From Chloroflexota bacterium (GTDB taxonomy: Bacteria; Chloroflexota; Limnocylindria; Limnocylindrales; CSP1-4), in the NCBI GenBank assembly GCA_016191345.1, contig JACPOU010000025.1:62001-126000 (forward strand): a stretch of 64,000 nt of DNA. Reading direction: 5' to 3'. The notes beneath the pieces are model-generated. The model searched no databases, had not been told where the DNA came from, and saw nothing but the letters and a program-made list of their open reading frames with translations. The translations under genes were made by a program, and so were the position numbers. Shown piece after piece: positions 26,083 through 34,980 of this stretch (the stretch's first letter is position 1; the number at the start of each line of letters is the position of its first letter).

Positions 26083-27626
26083 AGGTCCAGGCCAGGGTGG
26101 TCAAGAACAGCTACCGGGATTCCGTGGAGCTGATGCGGATTGCCGCCGAGCTCGAGGGACTGGCCGGAGTCACGCGTGCCGGCCTCGTGATGGCGACACC
26201 GGCGAACCGGGAGGTCCTCGCCGAGGCTGGACTCCTCGCGGACGCGGCGATGGATGCGGGTCCCAACGATCTCGTCGTCGCGGTCGCGTCGGACGAGGTG
26301 GAGGCCGGCGAGGCAGCGCTCGACCTCGCTGCGGCCCGCCTGGCCGGAACCGCCGGGGAGACGTCCGCTGCAACCACGCGCACCCAGTGGCGGACCATCG
26401 CCGAGGGTCTGGCCGACCTCGGGGGCGCCGACGTCGCCCTGATCTCCACTCCCGGGACCTACGCAACGGCCGAGGCCCTGAAGGCCCTGAAGCACGGCCT
26501 GAACGTGTTCCTCTTCAGTGACAACGTGCCGATCGAGGATGAGATCGAGCTCAAGTCGCTGGCCGTGGAACGCGGGCTCCTGATGATGGGCCCGGACTGT
26601 GGCACGGCGATCCTCGACGGGATCCCGCTGGGCTTCGCGAACGCGGTGCGACGCGGACGGATCGGCCTGGTCGGCGCCTCGGGGACCGGCCTCCAGCAGG
26701 TCAGCTGCCTCATCGATCTCGCCGGCAGCGGGATCTCGCAGGCCATCGGTGTCGGGGGGCGGGACCTGGACGCCAGGGTCGGCGGTCGCATGATGCTGGC
26801 GGCGCTCCGACGGCTGGATGCCGATCCCGGGACCGATGTCGTGGTCCTCATCTCCAAGCCTCCGGCCCCGGACGTGGCTCGAGCGGTCCTCCGGGCAGCG
26901 GGCGCTCTCCGCACCCCCATCGTGGTCAACTTCCTGGGCGGCGATCCGGCGATCGTCCGGGAGCTCGGGCTCCTCCCGGCTTCGACGTTCGAGGCCGCCG
27001 CGGCGACCGCCGTGGCCCTGGCGAGCGGCAGGCCGATCCCGGAAGCCAGTGGCCCGGCCATGGTCTCCACGCCGGCGATCAGCGAGGCGGTGGCTGCGTT
27101 GCGACCGGGTCAGTGGCGGGTCCGCGGGCTCTTCGCCGGCGGTTCGCTGGCCGGGGAGGCGAAGGTGGTGATCCGATCGATCCTCGGCGAGGACGCGGCG
27201 AAGGGCCACGAGATCCTGGACCTGGGTGACGACGAGTACACCGTCGGCCGGCCGCACCCGATGATCGACACACGCCTGCGGAACGAACGGATCGCGGACG
27301 TCGCCGACGATCCGTCGACCGCGGTGATCCTCCTGGACCTCGTCCTCGGCTACGGGGCCCATCCCGACCCCGCGGGCGCCCTGGTCCCGGCAATCGGCGA
27401 GGCCCGAGCGCGGGCCGCGCGGTCCGGCAGGTCGATCGTGATCGCCGCCTCGGTCTGCGGAACCGACTCGGACGTCCAGGGCCGATCGGCGCAGGAGGCG
27501 ACGCTCGCGGCCGCAGGCGTGCTCCTCGCCCCCAGCAACGCCCGGGCCGCGAGCATCGCCGCGGCGATCGCGATGGGCGCCGCCGAGGCCGACGCCGGGT
27601 CGCTGCGCAGTGCGGTGGTCACCTGA
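26079..27626 (+). CDS. fdrA: FdrA/AllF, oxamate carbamoyltransferase subunit
   Basis: The 515-residue protein matches FdrA throughout. It has NSYRDSVELMRIAAELEGLA at the start, FSDNVPIEDEIELKSLA, then LLMMGPDCGTAILDGIPLGF and the succinyl-CoA-synthetase-like nucleotide/CoA fold segment IGLVGASGTGLQQVSCLID. GVGGRDLDARVGG and VLGYGAHPDPAGALVPAI follow. FdrA was long annotated as acyl-CoA synthetase-like; with AllG and AllH it is now linked to transfer of a carbamoyl group between oxalurate and phosphate, giving oxamate and carbamoyl phosphate. It starts with GTG inside the DUF2877 stop, and its stop overlaps the next ATG by one base. Confidence 0.92.
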   Translation: MKVQARVVKNSYRDSVELMRIAAELEGLAGVTRAGLVMATPANREVLAEAGLLADAAMDAGPNDLVVAVASDEVEAGEAALDLAAARLAGTAGETSAATTRTQWRTIAEGLADLGGADVALISTPGTYATAEALKALKHGLNVFLFSDNVPIEDEIELKSLAVERGLLMMGPDCGTAILDGIPLGFANAVRRGRIGLVGASGTGLQQVSCLIDLAGSGISQAIGVGGRDLDARVGGRMMLAALRRLDADPGTDVVVLISKPPAPDVARAVLRAAGALRTPIVVNFLGGDPAIVRELGLLPASTFEAAAATAVALASGRPIPEASGPAMVSTPAISEAVAALRPGQWRVRGLFAGGSLAGEAKVVIRSILGEDAAKGHEILDLGDDEYTVGRPHPMIDTRLRNERIADVADDPSTAVILLDLVLGYGAHPDPAGALVPAIGEARARAARSGRSIVIAASVCGTDSDVQGRSAQEATLAAAGVLLAPSNARAASIAAAIAMGAAEADAGSLRSAVVT

Positions 27627-29071
27627 TGGCCGCAGAACCGATGACGGAGTCGCGCCTCTTCCCGGGCGTGCTTCGGGCGATCAACTTGGGCCTGGCGATG
27701 TTCGTGGAGGCACCGCAGGCTCATGGGGCGCCGGTCGAGGCGCTCGATTGGCGTCCACCGGCCGAGGGCGATCGCGAGGTCGGGCTCCTCCTTGCGCGCC
27801 TCGAGGATGACCCCACGGACCCGGTGGGGCGTGTCGTCGCGGCTGCGAATGCGACGGCCCTCGAGCGTCTGCTGGGCGCCCAACCGCTCCTCGTGGACGT
27901 CCGCCCGGCTCGCGAAGCCCTGGGCCTGGAGGATCGCCACCTGCTCCATTCCGGTCCGCCGATCGAGTGGGATCGGATGTGCGGACCCGTTCGCGGCGCG
28001 ATCGTCGGGGCGATCCTGTACGAAGGCTGGGCAGCAGCCCCCGAGGCCGCCGAGGCCCTCGCCGCGTCCGGCGCGATCACGTTCGCACCGTGCCATCACC
28101 ACGGCGCCGTGGGCCCGATGGCCGGGGTCATCAGCCCGTCCATGCCGGTCGTCGTCGTCGAGAACCAGGCAGGTGGCACGCGGGCTCACGCCACCCTCAA
28201 CGAGGGGCTGGGCAAGGTCCTCCGCTTCGGTGCCTACGACGCATCCGTGCTGGAACGGCTGCGCTGGTTCGGGGACGTCCTTGGACCGGCGCTCTCGGCC
28301 GCGCTCCGGGATTCGGGGCCCATCAACCTCCGCAGCCTGACGGGCCAGGCGCTCCAGATGGGTGACGAGGGTCACAACCGGAACATCGCCGCGACGTCGT
28401 TGCTCGTCCGGGCCCTGGCTCCGTCGATCGTCCGGACAGCGGACTCGGCGACGGCGGGAGTCGTCTTCGATTTCCTGCGGAGCAACGACCACTTCTTCCT
28501 GAACCTGTCCATGGCCGCCTGCAAGTCCTCGATGGACGCTGCGCACGGCATCCCCGGCGCATCGATCGTCACCGCGATGTCCAGGAACGGTGTCGATTTC
28601 GGGATCCGCCTGTCGGGTACCGGCGATCGCTGGTTCACCTCCCCTGTCGGCGTCCCCGACGGCTTGTACTTCCCCGGCTACGGGCCGGAGGACGCCAACC
28701 CGGACCTTGGCGACAGCGCGATCACCGAGACGTTCGGAATCGGCGGCTTCGCGATGGCCGCGGCGCCGGCGATCACCCGGTTCGTCGGCGGGACCGCCTC
28801 CGACGCGCTGGAATTCACGCGTCTCATGGCCCGAATCACGCTCGGGCGCAATCCAGCGTATGCGCTGCCGGCGCTGGAGTTCACGGGGACGCCGACGGGG
28901 ATCGACGCACGTCGCGTCGTCGATTCCGGAATCGCGCCCGTCATCAATACCGGGATCGCGCATCGCCTGGCAGGTGTCGGCCAGATCGGAGCGGGCATCG
29001 CCCGCGCGCCGCTGGCGTGCTTCTCGGCCGCGATCCAGGGGCTCGCGAGAAGCCTGGGAGTGCCCGGCTGA
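27626..29071 (+). CDS. allG: DUF1116 protein YlbE/AllG, oxamate carbamoyltransferase subunit
   Basis: This 481-residue protein is a clear DUF1116 member. Examples are RMCGPVRGAIVGAILYEGWA, APCHHHGAVGPMAGVISPSM, MGDEGHNRNIAATSLLVRAL, GTGDRWFTSPVGVPDGLYF and NPDLGDSAITETFGIGGFAM. Family members occur next to fdrA and are required with it for carbamoyltransferase activity. The start (TGATG with the FdrA stop) and the end (TGATG with the carbamate kinase ATG) show tight coupling, as expected for subunits of one complex. Length is normal for the family. Confidence 0.9.
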   Translation: MAAEPMTESRLFPGVLRAINLGLAMFVEAPQAHGAPVEALDWRPPAEGDREVGLLLARLEDDPTDPVGRVVAAANATALERLLGAQPLLVDVRPAREALGLEDRHLLHSGPPIEWDRMCGPVRGAIVGAILYEGWAAAPEAAEALAASGAITFAPCHHHGAVGPMAGVISPSMPVVVVENQAGGTRAHATLNEGLGKVLRFGAYDASVLERLRWFGDVLGPALSAALRDSGPINLRSLTGQALQMGDEGHNRNIAATSLLVRALAPSIVRTADSATAGVVFDFLRSNDHFFLNLSMAACKSSMDAAHGIPGASIVTAMSRNGVDFGIRLSGTGDRWFTSPVGVPDGLYFPGYGPEDANPDLGDSAITETFGIGGFAMAAAPAITRFVGGTASDALEFTRLMARITLGRNPAYALPALEFTGTPTGIDARRVVDSGIAPVINTGIAHRLAGVGQIGAGIARAPLACFSAAIQGLARSLGVPG

Positions 29072-30042
29072 TGGAGCATCGAGCGGTCATCGCGATCGGC
29101 GGCAACGCCCTCATCCTGGACGGTCAGCAGGGCAGCATTGCCGAGCAGCGCGTGAATGCGACGGAGACGGCGCGCCACATCGCCGACCTTGTCGCGAACG
29201 ACTGGGGCGTGGTCGTCACCCACGGCAATGGGCCCCAGGTCGGGTTCATCCTCCTTCGCTCGGAACTCGTCCCCGTCGACGCCCCCATTCCCAAGCTCAG
29301 CCTTGAGATGTCCGTCGCCGATTCCCAGGGTGGGATCGGCCACATCCTCGGCGAGGCGCTCCTCAACGAGCTTGCCGCCCGCGGCCATCCCGACCGGGTC
29401 GTCTGCGTCCTGACCCACGTCGTGGTGGATCCGTCCGATCCCGCGTTCGGCCGACCGACGAAGCCGATCGGGCCGTTCTACTCGAAGGCGGACGCGGAGG
29501 CCCGGGTGGCGCGTGACGGCTGGACGATTATCGAGGACAGCGGGCGCGGGTACCGCCGGGTGGTGGCCTCGCCCGAGCCGCAGCGGATCGTGGAGCTGGC
29601 GCAGATCCGGGCCCTGGTGGACGCGGGCTTCGTGGTCATCGCCGTGGGTGGCGGTGGGATCGCCGTGATCGAGACCGCGCCGGGCCAGTACCGGGGGGTG
29701 GAAGCTGTCATCGACAAGGATCGCGGGTCGGCCCTGCTCGCCGCCAGCCTGGGCGTCCCACTCCTGGTCCTCTCGACGGGCGTGGAACGCGTCGCCGTCC
29801 ATTTCCGCCAGCCCGATGAACGATGGCTCGAGCAGATGTCCGCGTCCGAGGCGGCCGCCTACCTGGCGGCCGGCGAATTCCCGAAGGGCAGCATGGGACC
29901 CAAGGTGGAGGCCGCGATCGGCTTCCTGGAGCGGGGCGGACAGGAGGTCCTCATCACGACACCGTCGGCGCTCGGGCGAGCCATCGCCGGCGAGACCGGG
30001 ACTCGGGTGCTGCCCGATCCGCGGTCCCGGAGTGGGCCGTGA
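29071..30042 (+). CDS. allK: Carbamate kinase
   Basis: The 323-residue protein has the amino-acid-kinase fold of carbamate kinases. AVIAIGGNALILDGQQGS (residues ~5–22), VVVTHGNGPQVGFILLRSE, CVLTHVVVDPSDPAFGRPTK with IGPFYSK, AVGGGGIAV, AVIDKDRGSALLAASLG and FPKGSMGPKVEAAIGFLE are all present, so active-site Lys and Asp positions look intact. It makes ATP from ADP and carbamoyl phosphate, releasing NH3 and CO2. The operon supplies carbamoyl phosphate through AllFGH, so this is the energy-yielding step. No arginine deiminase genes are near, which argues against an arcC role. Confidence 0.92.
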   Translation: MEHRAVIAIGGNALILDGQQGSIAEQRVNATETARHIADLVANDWGVVVTHGNGPQVGFILLRSELVPVDAPIPKLSLEMSVADSQGGIGHILGEALLNELAARGHPDRVVCVLTHVVVDPSDPAFGRPTKPIGPFYSKADAEARVARDGWTIIEDSGRGYRRVVASPEPQRIVELAQIRALVDAGFVVIAVGGGGIAVIETAPGQYRGVEAVIDKDRGSALLAASLGVPLLVLSTGVERVAVHFRQPDERWLEQMSASEAAAYLAAGEFPKGSMGPKVEAAIGFLERGGQEVLITTPSALGRAIAGETGTRVLPDPRSRSGP

Positions 30043-30111
30043 TCGAGCCGGGGAGCGCTCCGCAGCCGTGGCAGCACCGACCCACGGCCCATCAACTCGG
30101 AGGAGGCATCG

Positions 30112-30804
30112 ATGACCAAGGTTGACGCGGAACCGTACGAGTTCGAGTTCACGCTCGCGAAGACGGCGCTGGTGATGATCGACTGGCAGCGCGACTTCGT
30201 CTATCCGGGTGGGTTCGGGGAATCACTCGGGAACGACACCTCGAAGCTGCTCAAGGCGATGGGCCCCGCCCAGAAGGTCCTCCAGCAATGCCGCGCAGCG
30301 GGCATGTTCGTGGTCCACACCCGCGAGGGCCACCGCGCGGACCTGACGGACCTGCCGCGGGCGAAGCGTGAGCGCGGCAACGCGCCGCTCCGGATCGGGG
30401 ACATGGGTTCGATGGGCCGCCTGCTGGTCCGCGGGGAGTACGGCCACGGCATCGTCGACGAGCTGGCCCCGATCGATGGCGAGCCCGTCATCGACAAGCC
30501 CGGCAAGGGCATGTTCTACGCGACGGACTCGGACACCGTCCTGCGCATGCGGGGGATCGAAAAGCTCATCTTCACCGGCGTGACCACCGAGGTCTGCGTC
30601 CAGACATCCGTGAGGGAGGCGAACGATCGAGGCTACGACGCATTGGTGCTTGAGGATTGCGTGGGCTCCTATTTCCCGGAGTTTCAGGAGGCCGCGCTGG
30701 CAATGATCAAGGCCCAGGGCGGCATCTTCGGTTGGGTCAGTGATTCGACCCGGTTCCTTGCCGCGCTCGGGACGCCGGGGGTCATGGCTGCGGCGTCGCG
30801 TTGA
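30112..30804 (+). CDS. Isochorismatase-like cysteine hydrolase, biuret-hydrolase-like
   Basis: The 230-residue protein keeps the cysteine hydrolase triad: Asp in VMIDWQRDFV (near residue 24), Lys in VIDKPGKGMF, and Cys in FTGVTTEVCVQTSVREANDR. The run HTREGHRADLTDLPRAKRER plus LVRGEYGHGIVDEL matches what I remember of biuret amidohydrolase rather than nicotinamidase or ureidoacrylate hydrolase. It would cleave an amide or ureide bond to release ammonia or carbamate. Within this operon it may feed the carbamoyltransferase or form a biuret/allophanate branch with the small protein at 32541. It has its own strong GGAGGAGG box, so it may be translated at a high level. The exact substrate is unproven. 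Confidence 0.85.
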   Translation: MTKVDAEPYEFEFTLAKTALVMIDWQRDFVYPGGFGESLGNDTSKLLKAMGPAQKVLQQCRAAGMFVVHTREGHRADLTDLPRAKRERGNAPLRIGDMGSMGRLLVRGEYGHGIVDELAPIDGEPVIDKPGKGMFYATDSDTVLRMRGIEKLIFTGVTTEVCVQTSVREANDRGYDALVLEDCVGSYFPEFQEAALAMIKAQGGIFGWVSDSTRFLAALGTPGVMAAASR

Positions 30805-30836
30805 GCGCACGCTTCGAGGGAGGACGAGGAGAGGCA

Positions 30837-32459
30837 ATGCAGAATTCAGCGGCCTTCAAGCCCAGGATCTGGGTGCCAGGAGACTGGAACGCGTTCTTCG
30901 GTCTCGGGACGAACGTCCTGCTCAACGTGCTGGTCCTTGCCGGGCTGGCGTTGTATGTCGTCCAGATTCCATCCGGGGACGTCTTCGGACGGATCCTGCC
31001 GGCGCTGGGGATCGCCTTGCCGCTGGGCAACCTGTTCTATGCCTACCTGGCCTACCAGCTCGCCCGGAAGACCGGCCGGGACGACGTGGCGGCGATGCCC
31101 TATGGCCCCAGCGTTCCGCACTACTTCTTCGTGACCTTCGTCATCATGCTGCCCGTCTTCCTCAAGACCAATGACGCGCTCGCGGCATGGGAGGCGGGTC
31201 TCCTGTGGGCCCTGTTCATCGGCCTGATCGTCATCCTCGGCGCGTTCATCGGCCCGACGATCCGGCGCTTCACGCCGCGCGCGGCCATGCTCGGCACGCT
31301 GGCCGGGATCTCGATCGCGTTCATCTCGATGCGCCCGGCGTTCCAGATGATGGAGGCGCCCTGGATCGCCTTTGCGACCTTCGCGATCATCCTCCTCTCC
31401 TGGACCGCCGGTGTCCGGCTCCCGTTCGGGATCCCGGGCGGCCTTGCCGCCGTCATCGTCGGGACCGTGATCGGCTGGGTCTCGTACAGCGTCTTCGGCT
31501 GGCAGGGCCTGAGCCCCGCAGCCGTCAATGACTCGTTCTCCCAGATCGGACTGCACCTGCCGAGCTTCGCGACCGGCTTCCTGTCGAAGCTGTCGGACCT
31601 CTTCCCGTTGCTCGCAACGGCGATCCCGCTGGGCATCTACAACTTCACCGAGGGCATGAACAACGTCGAGAGCGCGGCGGCGGCCGGGGACAGCTACAAC
31701 CTCCGCTACATCCTGCTGGCCGACGGCATCGGCGCGGTCGTGGGCTCGTTCCTCGGCAGCCCCTTTCCGCCGGCCGTCTACATCGGCCACCCGGGCTGGA
31801 AGGCCGTCGGCGGCCGAATCGGCTACTCGCTCGCGACCGGCATCGTCATCGGCTTGATCTGCTTCCTGGGGCTCGGAGCCCTCTTCCTGGCGGTGATCCC
31901 CATCCAGGCACTGGTGCCGATCCTCTTGTTCATCGGCCTGGTCATCGGTGCCCAGGCGTTCCAGTCGACCCCGGCGCGCCACGCGCCTGCCGTCATCCTG
32001 GCCCTCCTGCCGACGATCGCTTCCTGGGCGCAGGGCCAGATCGACAATGCCCTGGCCACGGCCGGGACGAATGCCGCGGCGGTCGGGTTCGACAAGCTCG
32101 CCGGCAACGGCGTCATCTACAACGGCATGGCCATTCTGGGCGCCGGCGCGGTGCTCGCGGGCCTGCTCCTCGGGGCCATCGCGGTCTTCGTCATCGACAA
32201 GCAGTACAGCCGGGCGATCGTCTTCTCGCTGATATCCGCCATCCTGGCGGCCATCGGCCTGATCCACGACCCGCTCGGCTTGATCCTGGACCTGTCAACC
32301 GGCGTCGTTCGAACGCCGAACCCGGTCTGGCTCGGCTACGTCGCCGGGGCGCTGGTGATCGCGGTGGTTGCGTGGGGCGAGAAGCAGCTCTCGATGAAGA
32401 GCATGTCAGACGCACTCATGACGCCCGTCGAACCCGACCCGGAGCCTGCCATGGCCTGA
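30837..32459 (+). CDS. NCS2-type nucleobase/ureide permease
   Basis: The 540-residue membrane protein has about 12–14 hydrophobic segments and belongs to the xanthine/uracil and AzgA-like NCS2 group. Conserved-looking polar stretches include MPYGPSVPHYFFV, IYNFTEGMNNVESAAAAGDS and FLGSPFPPAVYIGHPGWKAV; the Glu and Asn there are typical of substrate-binding helices. The ATG at 30837 follows GGAGAGG. Position in the operon argues for uptake of the compound consumed by the hydrolase and carbamoyltransferase (a purine breakdown product, ureide or biuret-like molecule), but specificity cannot be read from sequence. Confidence 0.88.
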   Translation: MQNSAAFKPRIWVPGDWNAFFGLGTNVLLNVLVLAGLALYVVQIPSGDVFGRILPALGIALPLGNLFYAYLAYQLARKTGRDDVAAMPYGPSVPHYFFVTFVIMLPVFLKTNDALAAWEAGLLWALFIGLIVILGAFIGPTIRRFTPRAAMLGTLAGISIAFISMRPAFQMMEAPWIAFATFAIILLSWTAGVRLPFGIPGGLAAVIVGTVIGWVSYSVFGWQGLSPAAVNDSFSQIGLHLPSFATGFLSKLSDLFPLLATAIPLGIYNFTEGMNNVESAAAAGDSYNLRYILLADGIGAVVGSFLGSPFPPAVYIGHPGWKAVGGRIGYSLATGIVIGLICFLGLGALFLAVIPIQALVPILLFIGLVIGAQAFQSTPARHAPAVILALLPTIASWAQGQIDNALATAGTNAAAVGFDKLAGNGVIYNGMAILGAGAVLAGLLLGAIAVFVIDKQYSRAIVFSLISAILAAIGLIHDPLGLILDLSTGVVRTPNPVWLGYVAGALVIAVVAWGEKQLSMKSMSDALMTPVEPDPEPAMA

Positions 32460-32540
32460 CCTGGACTGGTCAATGAGAGGTGCGGGCGGCTCCCATCGGG
32501 GGCCGCTCGTGCCGTTTCCGGCTCCCAGATGGAGGTATTC

Positions 32541-32933
32541 GTGTCCACGCTCCTGTTCGTCAACGGCACGTTGATGCGCGGTCTGAAGTTGCATGCAAAC
32601 CTGGATGGCGCCACGTTCCTCGGTGCATTCCGGACGGCCCCCAAGTACCGGATTCATTCGATCGCCGACATCCATCCGGGGATGTACGAGGTTGCCGAGG
32701 GCGGCATCTCGGTCCCGGGTGAGCTCTACGACCTCCCGGATGCGGTCTGGGAGCGGGTCGAAGCCGGCGAGCCGCCCCACCTGTACCGCGGACCCGTGGA
32801 GCTGGAGGACGGGCGGATCGTCCCCGGGATCCTCTTCCCGCGCGAGGTGATCGAGTCCGAGGGTCACCGTGACATCACCGAGTTCGGAGGTTGGCGCGAG
32901 TACTGGGCCGCCCACACGGGCGGGACGGCCTGA
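32541..32933 (+). CDS. Stand-alone allophanate hydrolase C-terminal-domain-like protein
   Basis: The 130-residue protein starts at GTG 32541, six nt after GGAGG; an ATG at 32529 would absorb that box. LLFVNGTLMRGLKLHANLDG, TAPKYRIHSIADIHPGMYEV, GGISVPGELYDLPDAVW and VELEDGRIVPGILF match the gamma-glutamylcyclotransferase-like fold found as the C-terminal domain of AtzF-type allophanate hydrolases. In AtzF that domain helps convert N-carboxyurea. Here it is separate and last in the operon, next to a biuret-hydrolase-like enzyme. Annotation as a generic gamma-glutamylcyclotransferase is the alternative. Confidence 0.78.
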   Translation: MSTLLFVNGTLMRGLKLHANLDGATFLGAFRTAPKYRIHSIADIHPGMYEVAEGGISVPGELYDLPDAVWERVEAGEPPHLYRGPVELEDGRIVPGILFPREVIESEGHRDITEFGGWREYWAAHTGGTA

Positions 32934-32949
32934 CGGAGGGCCGGCCGGC

Positions 32950-32974
32950 GGGCAGGTGGCCCGACCCCCTGCCC
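32950..32974. terminator. Hairpin between convergent genes
   Basis: Seven-bp arms GGGCAGG and CCTGCCC flank an 11-nt loop in the 46-bp gap between the salvage operon and the convergent VWA gene. There is no T-tract. It is a likely bidirectional transcription end. Confidence 0.5.
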
Positions 32975-32979
32975 ACGCT

Positions 32980-34254
32980 TCAGCGGCCCGCCCGACCCTC
33001 CGGCCCGCGACTCCGCATCGAGTAGTTCGCCGACGCGAACGTCATCTTGCGGAGCGATTCCGCGGCGGGTGCGGCCCATTGGGCCTCCTCGTCCCGGAGC
33101 GCCGCCGCGAGCGCGTTGAGCTCCGGGTCGCCGTTCGCATAGCGGCGGATTCGCTCCGCGACGCCATGCAGCTGGGCGGCGGCGACTCGGAAGTCGCCGA
33201 GCCGGTTGAGCTTCACGGCCTCCTGGCGGGCTCGACCGGCGAAGATCGCGGCCACCCGTCGGTCGACGGACCGATCCCGTTGCTGCGCATCGTTGGCACG
33301 ATCGTCCGCGTACTGCCAGCCGATCGACACGGGCGCGCAGCCCGCCGCCGCCATCACGCCGTCGCGATCGGTCACGCCGATGAGGATCCCGACCTCCGCG
33401 CCCGGCTGCCCGTACCCGAACCGGATCCGGACGATCGCCTCGACGTGCTGGCCGGCCACGAGGTCGCCCAGCAGCAGGGCGTGCCGGCTGCCGCGCTGCT
33501 CGAACCGGTATGGCGAGAGGGGCCGGATCGTCATCCCGTCCGGCGCGGTGATCTCGATCGCCGCATCGCGCGCAACGATCTCGAGGAGCTCGCCGACCTC
33601 GCTGGCGATCAGGTCGGTGATCTGCTCTGGCCGCTCGATGTAGTAGAAGTGGCCACCCCCGGCATCCGCCATCCCCTGGAGAAGCGCCTCGTCGAAGTCC
33701 TCCCCCACTCCGAACGTCGTCGTGCCGATTCCGCGTGCGCGCAGCTCACCGGCGTGGCGCGCCAGCTCCGAGGGATCCGTGATGCCCTGGTTGGCGAGGC
33801 CGTCGGTCAGGATGAGGATCCGGTTGATGCCGGTGGCCTCGGCTCCGACCTGGTGGAGGGCCACCTGCTCGGCGCCCTTGAGCCAGCCGTCGCCGAGGTT
33901 CGTGGAACCCCGCGCATCGAAGCCGCGCACGCTCCGGATCGCGCCGTCCTTCGCCTCGCGAGAGGCGAGCGTCGACGCGACGACGACGTCGACCTGGTCG
34001 TCGTAGGCGACGACCGCGAAGCGGTCCTCCGGCAGCAGCCGGTCGATCGCCGTCTCGATGGCCTGGCGCGCCAGCTCGATCTTCCGCCCGCCCATCGAAC
34101 CGGAGCGATCCAGGACGAAGGCGATGCTCACCGGGGGGCGACGATGCCGGGCCGTGGCCGGCGGGGCGTCCAGCTCGACGAGGACGAAGCGCTCGCTGCG
34201 ATGGGTGGCCCGGATGAGCGTCCGATCTGGACGGGCGCGAAGGTTGCTGGTCAT
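32980..34254 (-). CDS. VWA-domain protein with intact MIDAS
   Basis: The 424-residue protein has a von Willebrand A domain from about residue 40 to 220. DRSGSMGG is the metal-binding DxSxS motif, GSTNLGDGW supplies the second loop and ILTDGLANQG the third. The C-terminal half resembles the beta-rich region of YfbK-like VWA proteins, ending in a basic tail (NYSMRSRGPEGRAGR). No signal peptide or membrane segment is apparent, so it should be cytoplasmic. It is coupled by ATGA to the MerR-type gene upstream. Metal-dependent protein binding is the likely activity; the partner is unknown. Confidence 0.88.
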   Translation of the reverse strand: MTSNLRARPDRTLIRATHRSERFVLVELDAPPATARHRRPPVSIAFVLDRSGSMGGRKIELARQAIETAIDRLLPEDRFAVVAYDDQVDVVVASTLASREAKDGAIRSVRGFDARGSTNLGDGWLKGAEQVALHQVGAEATGINRILILTDGLANQGITDPSELARHAGELRARGIGTTTFGVGEDFDEALLQGMADAGGGHFYYIERPEQITDLIASEVGELLEIVARDAAIEITAPDGMTIRPLSPYRFEQRGSRHALLLGDLVAGQHVEAIVRIRFGYGQPGAEVGILIGVTDRDGVMAAAGCAPVSIGWQYADDRANDAQQRDRSVDRRVAAIFAGRARQEAVKLNRLGDFRVAAAQLHGVAERIRRYANGDPELNALAAALRDEEAQWAAPAAESLRKMTFASANYSMRSRGPEGRAGR

Positions 34255-34922
34255 GGCTGTTCCTCCCCGAGGACCTGGCGCGCGATCGTGATCAGGCGTT
34301 CGACCCGTCGGTTGTCATCCCGGCTCAGTGGCCGGCGCACGTGGAGCTCGATGTCATCGGTGATGGCGATCCGGTCCCACTGGGATCGCTCCGGGGCAGT
34401 CGCCCGGAGGGCGCTGGTTGCTGCTGGGTCCAAGGGCGTGGCGGTGGCGGCCGGCATCGTTGGCGCCGGAGCGGCCTCGGGGGCAGTGGCATCGGGTGCG
34501 AGGTACATCCGACGGAGCTCGCGGACGGCGCGGGCGGCGGATGGGGCGGGCGGCGGCACCTGGCTGGCGACGCTTGCGATGCCCGGCCCGGGGACCGGCG
34601 CGCCGAGGAGGTTCCGGATGTAGTCGAGCGCCGACCCCGTCGGCGCCGACGTCCGGGCACTCGACTCCTCGAGCAGTCGGGCGACGTCCGCGCCGCCGAG
34701 CCCGGCCAGGCGGCCTCGGATCTCCGCGAGCGGGAGGTGCTGTCGCTGGAGCTCCCGGATCAGGCGCAACCGCGCGAGGTGCTCGGCGTCGTACCACGCC
34801 CCTGATCCCGCGTCATGGGCGCCGGCCAGGAGGCCCTGGGCGATGTAGTACCGAACGGTCCGCGGCGTGACGCCGGTCACGCGCGCGAGGTCCGTGAGCG
34901 AGTAGCGAGGTTCCGGATCCAC
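34251..34922 (-). CDS. MerR-family transcriptional regulator
   Basis: About 223 residues. The N-terminus (YSLTDLARVTGVTPRTVRYY followed by IAQGLL) is a MerR winged helix. RLIRELQRQHLPLAEIRGRL is the following helix-pair. Beyond residue ~90 comes a long Ala/Pro-rich linker and a C-terminal segment (WDRIAITDDIELHVRRPLSR) without known ligand cysteines, so this is not a simple metal sensor. I prefer the GTG at 34922 because promoter spacing places transcription start there and no ribosome-binding site is seen. TTG at 34943 is the alternative. Translation continues into the VWA gene through ATGA. Confidence 0.85.
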   Translation of the reverse strand: MDPEPRYSLTDLARVTGVTPRTVRYYIAQGLLAGAHDAGSGAWYDAEHLARLRLIRELQRQHLPLAEIRGRLAGLGGADVARLLEESSARTSAPTGSALDYIRNLLGAPVPGPGIASVASQVPPPAPSAARAVRELRRMYLAPDATAPEAAPAPTMPAATATPLDPAATSALRATAPERSQWDRIAITDDIELHVRRPLSRDDNRRVERLITIARQVLGEEQP

Positions 34923-34928
34923 GGCAGG

Positions 34929-34957
34929 AGCATGACACTGCAACGTTGTCGTGTCAA
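34929..34957 (-). promoter_or_regulatory. MerR-type promoter with 24-bp operator dyad
   Basis: Read leftwards, TTGACA (34957–34952), 17 bp and CATGCT (34934–34929) precede the GTG at 34922 by 6 nt. The dyad 34933–34956 has outer arms TGACAC/GTGTCA and a central palindrome CAACGTTG, with one mismatched pair on each side. MerR-class proteins bind between –35 and –10 in this manner, so the gene pair is probably self-controlled. Confidence 0.7.
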
Positions 34958-34980
34958 GTCCTGCCTGCCCGGCCGATTGC

